NCBI GenBank assembly: GCA_017979445.1
Contig: CM030716.1
Coordinates: forward strand, 17,007,443-17,071,442
Origin: Akebia trifoliata
Taxonomy: Eukaryota > Streptophyta > Magnoliopsida > Ranunculales > Lardizabalaceae
Length of the DNA: 64,000 nucleotides
Direction: 5' to 3'
The translations under genes were made by a program, and so were the position numbers. The notes below the pieces were generated by a model, which was not told where the DNA came from, made no database searches, and worked only from the letters and a program-made list of their open reading frames with translations. Shown piece after piece: positions 34,828-46,373 of the stretch (the first letter of the stretch is position 1; the number at the start of each line of letters is the position of its first letter).

Positions 34828-36311
34828 TATAGGGATTATAGGCCATTCATTTGACTTTTTTTACTTTAATTCCTTTACTAGCTTTTCATCTTCAATTCCT
34901 TCGACCTTAAAATTTTGATTTCTTCAAATATGGAGTTCTGCTCATAAGATTTTTATCATTCAAGATAGTGATTGATTTTCAGACAAAAAACCTGCATTAT
35001 GGACCCAACTTGATGTATAAAAATAAATCTCCTTGATTTTTTTCTACTAGAGGGGGACCTCAAATGTGAGCGTCACACCCAAAATGAGATCGATGCGTAT
35101 GATTGGTGATGTTAAAAAGTACTCGAGGAAGCCAATCTAAAACCAAAAACCCAATGATTCAATAAGCCCAGTGTAATGAGAACGATTAAAAAGGGCCCAT
35201 AATCACATGATGAGTATCCTGAGGAAATTTCAAATAGATATAAAGGGGAAAAATAGAACGTAAACTCTCACTTTGTATTTGGCATCATTCCATATTTAGA
35301 GATAAAAAAATTATTTTTGTTAGAAAGGAAGCAACATAGCAAGCCATACCATCCAAGAAAGACATCAAAGAGTTTTGACAATAAGTAACAATTTGTTCAT
35401 ATGGAGTATCTTTGGAAGGTCCAGCGCTTGGTTACTATGGTGTATACTATGTTTTTGCATTTATTATTTTTTGTGATTTTCGTGATTTGTTGTAGTAGAT
35501 CGGTCATGGTTGTGCAAACTAATGTGATGGGGTCAAAAAGCCAAGATAGTAGGGTAGAACATGGTGAAACCGGAAATAAACTAAAGATAGGGTTCTAAAA
35601 TGGAACCTTAGGACCAACAAAAGAAACAAAATGGATGTAAGAAGACAAAACATATCAAAATGACAAGAAATGACAAAAAACTTTGGGTAGAAAATGTAAG
35701 GAAGATGAAAGAAAGTGACTGGAAACACCCTTGAAAAATAGCGATTGTAAGCATTATAAGTTAAAAAGTTTCACCCCCGAATAACAATTTTGAGATCGCT
35801 GTATAGTGATCATGAAGTCACTATAAATATAGATATCAAAGGTCACTGTAACATTTAGCAAAAATTATGGAAAATAACGATCGAAAAAAAATGATTAAGA
35901 GATAGCGATCAAGTAGGCTAGATAGCAATCAAACATTTGGACCTAGAAAAATGTGAGAGAGAAACATAGCGATCATAATAAGAAAAATAATTAAAAGAGA
36001 GTGATCAGAGCTTACAGAGTTTGAAAAATTCAAGTTAGATAATAGCGATCAAGGATTCCAAAAAATAGCGATTTTGAGGATAATGACCAAGAGGATAGCG
36101 ATCAGAGCTTCCAAAATTAGAAAACTTTTAGGATTTTTGGAAAATTTCAACCAGAAGGCATTAGACTAAGAAATTTTGAGCGAAATGTTATCATTCACTC
36201 ACAGATTTAGAGTTCCCATTAAAGACAATAGTTCCCTTACATGTTTAAAATATTCTAACAATTATATCAATCTTGTTCACTGATATATCTTGTTATATTC
36301 TACAGATCTAA
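34828..36311. other. Non-coding DNA with repeated ATAGCGATCA motif
   Basis: This continues the host sequence of the solo LTR. Between 35790 and 36115 the words ATAGCGATCA, GTGATCA and ATAGCGAT recur about ten times at irregular spacing. The same core appears inverted near 32475-32550. An ORF at 35401-35598 starts with a hydrophobic stretch but has no recognised relative. Confidence 0.45.
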
Positions 36312-38120
36312 AATGGCAACTCCAACCATAAAGACCACCACTACTAGACCATATGGGAAGGTCTCACAAGAAGCTATTCAAAGTGCTTCAAAAACTCAAA
36401 AAGCAAATTTGCCACCAAGGAAGGCAAAACCATAATACAGGGATGTGGAATCGACATAGTAGTGCTAGACAGTATAGAAAGAACTAGTGAAAAGTTTGGC
36501 AATTCAATGCGACCTAGGATTTTTATAGGATTACTACCATCAATTCAATTTCAAGGGGTTGCAATTGACAAAATCGAGAAGAGGCTCATTAGTTTCCCAA
36601 GGGAAGATGAAGACAATGACTTATTCCTCAGATGTCCAATACTACCATTGTTGGGAGTCCGCCCAATGGGTCTCTTGAGTGAATAAGGTATTTCATGATG
36701 ACAAAAAATGAAAGTGGCTGATGGAGCTAGGATTGTTGGTAGCAGTAGAGATATCTATACATGAGTCTAGCCTAACAAAGCTCTTATGATTCACCTAATA
36801 GAGCTATGGATGACAGTCACACGTTCATCATAACAGGTATTGAGTACACATTCTTGGTAAAAGACATGGTAGGATTGGCAAGACTACTAGTTGAGAAAAA
36901 AGTGGCTTATGTGCCAAAGGGTAAGATGGATGGCGTAGAAACCGTACAATCCTTCGAATGGAAGGCACAAGGTGACTGACCCAAGTTATTAAAGTTATGC
37001 ATGATAAACTTTACTTGAAGAATTGGCAAAGGAAGTTCAACCTGGACTACTTTGAAGAAACCCATTTTGTGACCTTCCTGATATATTTCTACTCGATCTA
37101 CATTGTACCAACATGATGTATTAGTTGACTATTTTCAATGTTTTGGCTAGGATTTTAGCTGGTAAGGACATCCGTTTGGCCAATCTGCTTGTGGCTCAAG
37201 TTTATTAGGGACTTGATAGCTACCATAAAGAGATGACCAATCAAGGTCCCAAGAGAATTGTCAAAGAAAAGCTGAAGGCTAAAATGGACATGTATGGGTC
37301 GTTTTGGGTTCTACAATTGTGGACGTATCAAGGATTTGAATCAATTGCCACGGAGAAATCGTTGTCACCAGACCTAACAACAATATACAGAGCATGTTGC
37401 TATATGAGCGAACAATTTAGGACCAAGAATACTATTTTATTTAGAAGAGCTCTACACAAAACCATAGCTAATATGGATGCCATACCAACAAAACAAGTAT
37501 CCCTCTAGTTTCCTTTTTGAAGACATAGCCAAAGTCGAAGGCGAGTCAAGTACCTGGCTATAAGACGACCACACTTGGCTATTTGATTGGGATGCCAACA
37601 TATCCACTGAAGCTACAAAAAAAGGATGTAGACCCAACTGCGTTATCCCACTACTTTGAGTATGATTAGGATGTGCCTTATTAGTGGGAGCATGCCAAAT
37701 ATAACTCAATTGAGGTAGTCATCAATTGCTTTTTCACCGTGTCATTATGCAAACCTCATTATATGGTTGAGAATGATAGAAAAGGCAGGGTCACTGAAGA
37801 GTACAAGTTATACTACAAGAATTATGTACGGGTTTGATGTGCAATAATAACCTAGCTAACAAATGACATTAAGAAGACTGCATGAAACTGTATTTGTATG
37901 ACCCAAAAGCCCAATCATTCAGTATGGCTAGACTGGGTAGAATATAGTAGATATACCTTTCTTGAGAATCTACAAGATAGAGGTTTTGATGTGGAGGAGG
38001 TCGAAAAGCCAAAAAAAAATTACAATTTACGTAAACCCACTAGATACAAATTTGACAAAGATTGTAGAGGAAGAAGAAACAAAAAGAAAGCAAACATTGA
38101 ATCAACAAGGAAATGATAAA
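36312..38120 (+). pseudogene. Decayed coding region, plant-mobile-domain-like
   Basis: An ATG at 36312 starts MATPTIKTTTTRPYGKVSQE. After many stops and frameshifts, fragments include RILAGKDIRLANLLVAQVY near 37150, GSFWVLQLWTYQGFESIA at 37288-37341 and SVWLDWVEYSRYTFLENL near 37920. A K/E-rich tail follows at 38000-38230. A hydrophobic block, an LQLW motif and a charged tail recall the plant mobile domain (aminotransferase-like) proteins carried by some plant transposons. The match is by pattern memory only. No transposase or gag was seen beside it. It could equally be an unrelated ORF of a retroelement. Confidence 0.4.
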
Positions 38121-41100
38121 CCAGTAGAGGAAGAGGAAGAAAAAAAAAAAGAAACTAAACAAAACAAGAAGAAAAAGATCGCATCACAATTATATTCTCA
38201 AAAGAAAAGAAGAGAAGAAAAAACTCTAATATTGTAATAATCATCGGTATCCCCAATTGAGCAAAAGAGAAGAAAAAAAAAAAAAAAAAAAAGACCACAA
38301 CATGTTGATGAAGATACCAATGTAGGTAACAACATGAGAAAATAGGTAACAAGAATCCTATGTTAGGTTTAGAAAGGAAAATCTTAGTTTGAAATTTGTT
38401 AAGGTTAATTACGTTCTAATGTCTTGTTCCCCGTGAAACCAAATTAGATAGGAAAACCACAACTCTAGTTGGTGTATATTTAGGAATACATTGATCAAAA
38501 GGAAAAAAAAAATCAATGTCCCGTAGTCATAATGAATTGAATAATAGGTAGAATTATCTCTTTTTGAATAAAAAATTGAAAAATTGGAAAAACAAATGAG
38601 GCGTTTATTCTATACAAAAAAGAAAGGGAGAATTTAATAAGAACTCGATCATTGTATCAACACCATAGACTCTATGATATATTTAAAGAGGGTTGAAGTA
38701 AAAAAATAATGTAAATAGTACAGGCTATCGCACACATAGAAGTTACAATATTGAGAATCTTAGAAAAGAGTAAGTAAAAGAAACGTGCAAGATTCTCAAT
38801 ATGGTCAAGTTAAGTAAAATAAAGTTTCAAAACTCGTATTTTATCAATTTCGGAGTAATTATATTTTTCATGATCTTTTAGAGAATGAAGAAAATATTCC
38901 AATGGAACAAAAGAATGAAGTATTAAAAGAAGAGTGTGTGAATGAACAAGAAGAACGTGCATCACCCTCAAAAGTTGAAGAACAAGATAAATCATTTTCC
39001 AAAGAAAAAATAATGGATAGTGAAGAAGAAGCTAATGAAGAAAAACTTGATGAAAATCAGGGCTCAGAGAGCCAAAATGAAGAAGTTGTAGTAATTTAAA
39101 AAACAAGAAGAAAAAATGAAAGAAAATGGTAGGTATAAGAGCATATATGCAGTTGTATAAAATATGCATGTATAAACTTGACTAACAGAGTTACTTTTTC
39201 ATGCTCAGAACCAATTGAACCAACAAATACACGGAAAACTCCTACTTCATAAGTGTAACTAAGGGTGAAATTCGATTTCGAAGACTTCTTTGGTATGATG
39301 CCATTGATTAAGAAATTTGGGAATAAGACGGATAAAGGAGCAGAGTGAATAGAAGAAATGAATAAACAAATTTCATCGCAAGGTGATTAAATCAATATTG
39401 CATCTCAAGAGACCATCTATGTAAGTATTAGGATAAATGCATAATCATGAAAGGACAAGACACGATATGATTATTAACTTATGACTCATTTATTTATTTA
39501 TTTTTTGAAACAGGGCCTAACCCAATCCCAGGAGTGGATAAAACATGAAATGTGCTATCATTTTGATGGGAATTACGAGCATGTGTTTCTTGAGGCATCT
39601 CAAAAAGTCCGGGATGCATATCAAAATAGGGGGATTCAACTGACACCAATTAAGTCGACGAGGAGTGAGGAAATAGGTAAACATATCATGTCGTAAGTTT
39701 GTATACACCACTACTTGAGTTGTTTATTCATGTGTCATTCTAACTTAAAAAACTAATTTTTTGTAGCGGAGACATTATTTGGGATGGACTTATTAATAAA
39801 GACGACAAAATTGTCTAATGCGAACGAGTCCTAGGATAGTCTAAATGAATCTACACCAGTAACTCCTCAAATCCCAACTAGGGTTGAGGTATCTCCGCTT
39901 TCTCCTAATAGGGTGGCGATAATTGTTCACACCCCTATATTGGTAAGGATCCAAGTACCAAATAACACACAAGTTGTAAGTTTTTTCTCACTCAATAAAG
40001 AAGAAAACATAATCCCTTTTAAATAAACGTGGAAGAATAGAATTTGACTAAGAAAATTGTGTGTCTATTTTAACATGCAGGATGAGCATGTGCCCAATGA
40101 AGTACTGCTATGCCTCCATTTCTTCATCCACTCACTGTTTTCTTCGGATCCTAGTCATAAAACTCTCTGAAATGTTGCTCGAGACTTTAAAGAACTTGTC
40201 AAGAACAACATGTTTGATGATCTCCTGACCTTCAATTTAGGAAAAGTCCCATCTTTTAGGCAAAAATTGATTATTTACATTCATGATGGCCCGTGAAGAA
40301 GATCACGAAGCAGTGCCTGTGATTTTTACCTTGCCTTCCCACAAGAGCCAAAGTTGCTCGAAGACTTGTTAAAGTATTCTCAAGACGTGTAAGACAAGGT
40401 AATGTATTTCCAACTATAGAAATTTTTGAAGCTGTATTGCAAAGTCTTCTAATTTCAACTGTTGACGAATCCTAAGATCAAATCATTGTATTAAAAAATA
40501 TTAGAGATGGAGAACTACTAACTGCAAGGCCACATATTTTATGTCATTTTGAGTTATTAAATGACTTCATTTGTTTCCATAAGGGATTGGGATGAGAGCA
40601 TGAAATAATTGGGCATATTTTGGGCTTCACTATCATTCTTGATGGAAGAGTAGAAGAAAACAAAAATGAAAGTGGATCAAGAATTGGAATATCTACGTGA
40701 GACGAAATCAAAGCCACCTAATAATTTTTCATCTGCTGAAGTAACTATGATGGATATTTGGGAGTAGAAGCTACGTCTAGTCTTTAAATTTGAGCATATC
40801 AAAGACGAAATAAAAAAAAAAACAAAACAATAAACTCAATAAGATTCATAAAAAATAGTTGATTGCGACACTAAGATTTATTATCTGGTTACTAAAGAAA
40901 TATCTACAAAAGAAGAAATAAAATGGATCTAGAGGAAAATGGTCGAGGAAAGAGAATCTATTGAAGAAGGTAGGTGTGAAATTAAAGTTGACTGAGAAAG
41001 TTTGACATCTTAAGAGTACAGTGGAGCCAATCAGTGGGTAGCTACATGATTTTCTCAATTTGGGTTTCTTTTTATATTGTGAAAATTTTGTATGTTGTAA

Positions 41101-41200
41101 ACTATATATTTTTTTGAAATAATTAAATTTATCGATATTCAAATATTGATATTCCTAATAATTCCATGTTGTGATTATTTCTATTATATCCTACAAATAT
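38121..41200 (+). other. Degenerate low-complexity region, scattered coding fragments
   Basis: Fragments in changing frames include an E/K-rich stretch at 38902-39099, an open segment at 39481-39696 (WIKHEMCYHFDGNYEHVF) and another around 40081-40390 (LLCLHFFIHSLFSSDP). They may be the C-terminal, coiled part of the reading frame that begins at 36312. No family could be assigned. Runs of A occur at 38275-38291 and 40810-40830. Confidence 0.35.
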
Positions 41201-42822
41201 TGTAAAACCCCGAGTTTTTGATTTGTATATCAAAAAAAATAAAATAAATATAGTGAAATTTCGAGAAAATCTTGAAAGTGGGACTTAGGGTAAAACTGTA
41301 GGATTTTGTTATAATCATTTTTAGTAAAATTTGATCTTACCTTTGAATTCAAAATGATCGAAAAACATACTTTAGCCTGTAAGTACGCTCAAATACGAGT
41401 TCGAACAGAAAAATCCTCGATTACCGAGTCGGACCAAACTAAAATAATGACTTTTTACTAGAGAAAGAATTGTAAAGATTCGATTACACCATTGGGTTTG
41501 TAACGAAAAATTATTGATCATGGACTATTTACTTATCATTTTTGGAGTCCAAAAAGTCGAATTATCGTCAAAAATGAAAACGACGTCAATTTTAGGGTCC
41601 CATTGGGCCAAAAATGTAAATTTTTGTTAGAGATAGAATTTGTATAAATTGACCATACCATTAGATCTAGAATGAAAAATTAGACAAAATAGAGTATTTA
41701 TTCGTCACTTTTGAAGTTCGGACAGTCAAGTTATCGTCGATCGAAACAATAGGCAAAATACTGATTTCGTTTTAAGATTTTATATAAATAAAATTTTTAA
41801 TTTTTTTATATTTATCATCATCCTCTAGCGTCCAAAAACCATTTTTTTTTAAACTTTAATTTTCTCCCGATTTTTCAACTCTGATTCATCGCAAATGATC
41901 CGTCTTCGACCTTCAACGTAGAAGAGAAAATTGTCTGCAACCTCGTTCTCTACAAAATCCACCCAAGTTCCTTCTGTTTTCTCGCCTTTTTCACCCCTTA
42001 TCGTCAAAAATTAGCCGTATATATATATGGGGGTTTCGCAACTTCGACATCAGATTTCATCCATTTCGGGATCAAACCGTCCTCCGTTGTAGAAGGGAGA
42101 AAGGACGACGGTGTCGAGATCTTTAAAACTACTGGGTTAGATTCAAAAATCAGTCATCTCGAAGTTTGAACTACCTGGATTTTTGTGCACGTACTTCAAT
42201 TCCGCCGCCTAGAGATTGTAAGGAACTCTCAATTTCTATTAGTAATCGTATATTGTGAAAATTGCATTTAGGATTTTATTAAAAATTTGTGATGTGTTTC
42301 CAAAAATATAAAATTCAATTGGTTATTTCAAATTCATGCCAGAACTTGCATATTTGATATGTTTAATTGTATTTTATAACAAATAATACGTGAGTAGGAT
42401 ATTTCACCGAGTTATTTCTATTAGTTGAGTCATATGTACTGCTCGAACCCCATTTTGATTTAAGTTTTGTACTTTTTCAATGTTATTGATTAAAATGAAT
42501 TTCATAGTTGAAAAAATGATTTAATATTCAATGAAATCATACTGAGTTGATGAATATCAGAAAGTGAATATTTTTTTAAGAGATAGAAAACTATAAAAAT
42601 TGAAAAAAGGGAAAAAGGGTATGAAATGGTAAAATGTCAGAGTCACACCCGAGGGGTGATGTTTGCATTTTATATTGTTGTGTTGTGTGTAGGTTGGTAA
42701 ACGGATATCCAGGGATAATGTTACTGGTTGCATGTTTATTTACTTTCTATTAGCGCGAGGAGCTTTTTACTTTTTCGTTCCGTTATTTAATTTAGGCCGA
42801 GTGGCCACAGTTGCATTGTAAG
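41201..42822 (+). mobile_element. Family III LTR, cut by element C
   Basis: Starts TGTAAAACCCCGAG and matches the inverse of 7509-5690, including CACACCCGAGGGGTGATG near 42648 and GGCCGAGTGGCCACAG near 42796. At 42822 it breaks off where element C begins; in the copy at 54540 the text goes on with GGAATTGGATATCC. The missing 3' part is not in the window. Confidence 0.88.
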
Positions 42823-43205
42823 TGTAGACACCCTAATTTGAACGGACCCCCACTCGAAAGGGCCCAAAAACAACAAATTTTCAATAAAATTGGCCAACAG
42901 GCCTCAAAAGCCCGAATCACTCAAATATGACATTATGATCGAATCGAGGCCCCTGAGACCTCTTAGTGGTCTAGTGGGCCCACCAAAAGGACTTGACCTA
43001 CCCTACACCTTTCCAACTTCCACCAGCTCCACTCCCAAAACAAAAATACTCGATTTTTCGATAAATTCACCAACGGGCCTAAAAAGCCCGATTTGCCAAC
43101 ACGTGGCATTTTAATCAATCTAATGATCCCCAAAATCCCTAAAAGAATAAATTATACAAAATGAGACTTGGGATACTTATCACTTTCCACAACCTTCACC
43201 GCTCC

Positions 43206-44842
43206 TGAATGCGCCCTCGATTCGCGGAGTGCGCGGATCCGCTTTTGACCCTTGAGGTTTGGGAGTCGCCACCTAGTTATTACGGTCTAGGAATCTAACT
43301 TTGACTCTAAAAGGTAAATAAACTAATATACGAAAGAAAAATACGGGTTCGGGTATCACGTTACGGGGTTGGAAGGTGTTAGGCACCAACCCCGCCCGGC
43401 AAACGTCAGTCTCTACTTATCCCAAATAAGACTACATTGTTAACAAAAAAAGAAATTTTACCTTCGAACGCAACGATTATATTCCCTCAGATCTGATAAA
43501 ATCGCTCATTGTACTGTACTCCTTGTTTCGTTCTGTATTCGGATCTGATTTCTAATCTCCGAGGCAAGGTATCTCTTTCTTAGATCTGGATTCTTCGAAT
43601 ATTTTTATAGATTTTGGGATGTTTTTGAAGGGCTTCTAGGTGTTTTTTAAGCTGAAATCGAAGTATGCGTATTTGGTAAGGAGTTAGGGCTTCAAAATTA
43701 GGGTTTATGGGAGGCTAGGGAAGCTTTTTCACCTACTTCTCTTAGGGTTTATTATTTGATCCGAAAATAGGTTGTGAGGACCCCTATTTATAAATTTTTT
43801 TAAGTGTTTGTTTAGATAGAATTAATGTTTAATTATAATTCTTTTAGTTAGAGTTATATTTTAATTATAATTGTTTTAGGTAGAGTTATATTTTATTTAG
43901 AATTCTATTAAATAGAGTTATTATTTAATTATGATTGTTAAATAGAATTATTATTTAATTAGAACTCTATTAGGATTTTGACTTTTGATTTTATTTGATT
44001 GACTTTAAGATTTTGACTTTAGTCTTACTTGATTGACTTTAATATCTTGACTTTAGTCTTACTTGATTGACTTTAATTTTTTGGAGAACCCCCCTCTATT
44101 ATATATTTAATTCTTTGGACCCCCAAATAGAGAGGTCCTTGAATAAATATCTTAGCAACCATCAACAATTTTGCCTGAGAGCCTGATTGATCGATTTTTT
44201 TTTGTTCAAATTTTTAAATTAATTTTATTAATATTTCAATTTAATTATTTAATGTTTTATTTATTAATTTCGAAAATTTTAATTATAAAAATTATAAAAT
44301 TATCGTTTTGCCCTCGGAGAGGACTTTTGCGTTTCAAGTCGGTTTTTGATGTTCTAGGATGTTTTAGAATCGATTTTTCGTAAGGAATTCAATAAGAATA
44401 TTAATTTGTGTCATGTATGAAATGGTTGTGAACTTTATGAGGGGTATTTTCGTAATTTTGTCAAATTTTATGAAAATTGACAAAATGATTTATTTAGTTT
44501 CAATTTGTTGTTTTATGTGTTTGAATAGGTTTTCCTAAGTGTAACGTAGGCTCTAGGAAAGTTTTGATGTTAGGGGTATTTTGGTAATTTCATCATTTTT
44601 TAGTGATTTTTATCATGAAACTTCTTTTTGTCTGAAAAATGATGATTTCTAAGTTTCTAAGGTCATATTTTTCTTGCGTAGCGTGGTTTCTAAGGTTTTG
44701 TCAGTTCGAGATACCTCATCCAGATTTCTGAAACATATCTAGTAATAAAATAAAGCATTGGAATAACATCCATCATTGGGAACCGTTGCGATCGCGATGA
44801 CGAGTTGATTAATCAGGCGAGTGGAAAAATGGGGTGTCTACA
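43206..44842 (-). mobile_element. Family I solo LTR nested in element C LTR
   Basis: The minus strand runs from TGTAGACACCCC (44842) to GGGCGCATTCA (43206), 1637 bp. It is bracketed by GCTCC on both sides (43201-43205 and 44843-44847), and the uninterrupted target reads CACCGCTCCGCTTCC in the element D LTR (60767-60781). It is therefore a solo LTR with a perfect 5-bp target duplication. Confidence 0.96.
43365..43393 (-). promoter_or_regulatory. Conserved LTR stem-loop, copy 5
   Basis: On the minus strand GGGGTTGG pairs perfectly with CCAACCCC around the exact loop TGCCTAACACCTT. Confidence 0.78.
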
Positions 44843-46111
44843 GCTCCGCTTCCTAATCAAATTATCCAAATCCCATCTAAAGCCCACGAACCCTCAACAC
44901 ATACAAAATGCGTTTCTCACCTTTACCCCTAACCTAAATTTAATCCCACATCACCTAAAACATACCCACCCTGGAAAACTTAATCCAAAATGACCCCAAC
45001 CAATTCCTAAAATCCAAAATCCTTCCTAGAACCCAAGCCCTTATCCATATCCAACCCATTAACCCTAACCCACATCAAACCAATCATCACTTTTTCATAA
45101 AAAATGACACATGCCATCACCTCATCTTACTTCCCTTTTCAAACCACCAACTCCCATCTCCTTCTCTAAAAAAATCACATCAACTCACACCCCCCTAACC
45201 TACTATCATCACTTCCTACTAACCAACCATCACCTTCTCCTAATCTACCCTTATCATTACCTACAAACTCATCTCTAAAACCTAAACCTACACCCCTCCT
45301 CTCAAATCAAAAAATCATTCACTCCCATCAATTAAATTTAAATTCCTAATCTCCACACACCTTGCCACATGTCACCATCTCCCTCACCCTCCCAACAACC
45401 TCTTATACCCTCCATTCTCTTATGCCAAACACCACTCAATTACAACCACCCTCTTAAACACCTATCATCTCACCTCATCAAACACTCCACCCAAATGGTT
45501 TGGGTAAGATCCAAACCACTTGGATCAAAACACAACCCATTTACCTCCATTACATAATTACCCCTCTCAACTCTTAATTTCATATCTCCCACCCTCAAAA
45601 TTTATGTCATTCTCTACTCTCCCAACATTTCACCCCATCTTACTCTTAAAAATAATTCCCAAACTCTATAAAACCCCCCTCATTCTCAACTCTTACTACC
45701 TAATGAAAATTTGAAAAAAAATTTCATCTAAAAAAATCCTTTACTCTCAACTCACCTCAACTCTCAACCCTCAATATTCAACTCTTAATTTTCTCTTAAC
45801 TTCGACTCTCTCAAGTAAGTCAAGGAAAGTCAAAGAAGGTCAAGAAGAACAAGGTGGGCTTTGGACAAGAATCACCCCCCTTCTCTCCTCCCCACTTCCC
45901 TCTTCTACTTCTCCCCTTCTCTACACCTACACATACACCACCAATGGCTTGAACCATCAAAAGGGCCCATTTTTCAATAAGGGTGCCCTCAATGGTTTGA
46001 ATCAATATCAAAGTCTCTCATACTTGAGGGCACATATCGGATTTTTTGATTTTCTTTCATTTTATTTTTATTTTAAAAAAATGATCGAATCTGAGGTTAC
46101 CACCATGGTAG

Positions 46112-46146
46112 ATGGAGTAGGGTGCCTAACACCTTCCCTACTCCAT
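46112..46146 (+). promoter_or_regulatory. Conserved LTR stem-loop, copy 6
   Basis: ATGGAGTAGGG (46112-46122) pairs perfectly over 11 bp with CCCTACTCCAT (46136-46146) around TGCCTAACACCTT. Apart from the loop-closing G-C pairs, the stem sequence differs from that of family I. Confidence 0.82.
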
Positions 46147-46355
46147 AAAATGAGCCCCCTTACCTAAAATCAAAAGTTGAACCAAATGAGTCATATCCGT
46201 ACGAGAGTCACCAAAATGTCAAAATTGATATATTTTAAAAAAAAATGTAATCTGGGTAACCATTCACACCCATTTCAAATATGAATGGTAGCGACTCCAA
46301 AATCCCCCAAATTGGATGATATATTCAAAATTGAATAAATCACGTGTCCACAGCT

Positions 46356-46373
46356 TAGCGACTCCACTGGGGA
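46356..46373 (+). other. Primer-binding site of element C (mutated)
   Basis: TAGCGACTCCACTGGGGA lies three bases after the LTR end. It differs from the element B and D sites by G to A at position 2, which would unpair one base of the tRNA CCA end. Confidence 0.82.

Larger units (their letters stand above)
42823..46352 (+). mobile_element. 5' LTR of element C, with nested solo LTR
   Basis: It runs from TGTAGACACCC to CGTGTCCACA. Without the nested 43206-44842 insertion and one duplication it is about 1.89 kb, close to the 1.99 kb of the element D LTR. Both share ACGGGCCTAAAAAGCCCGAT (43073 and 60820) and the C-rich centre. TATA box at 45667-45673, stem-loop at 46112-46146. Confidence 0.9.
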
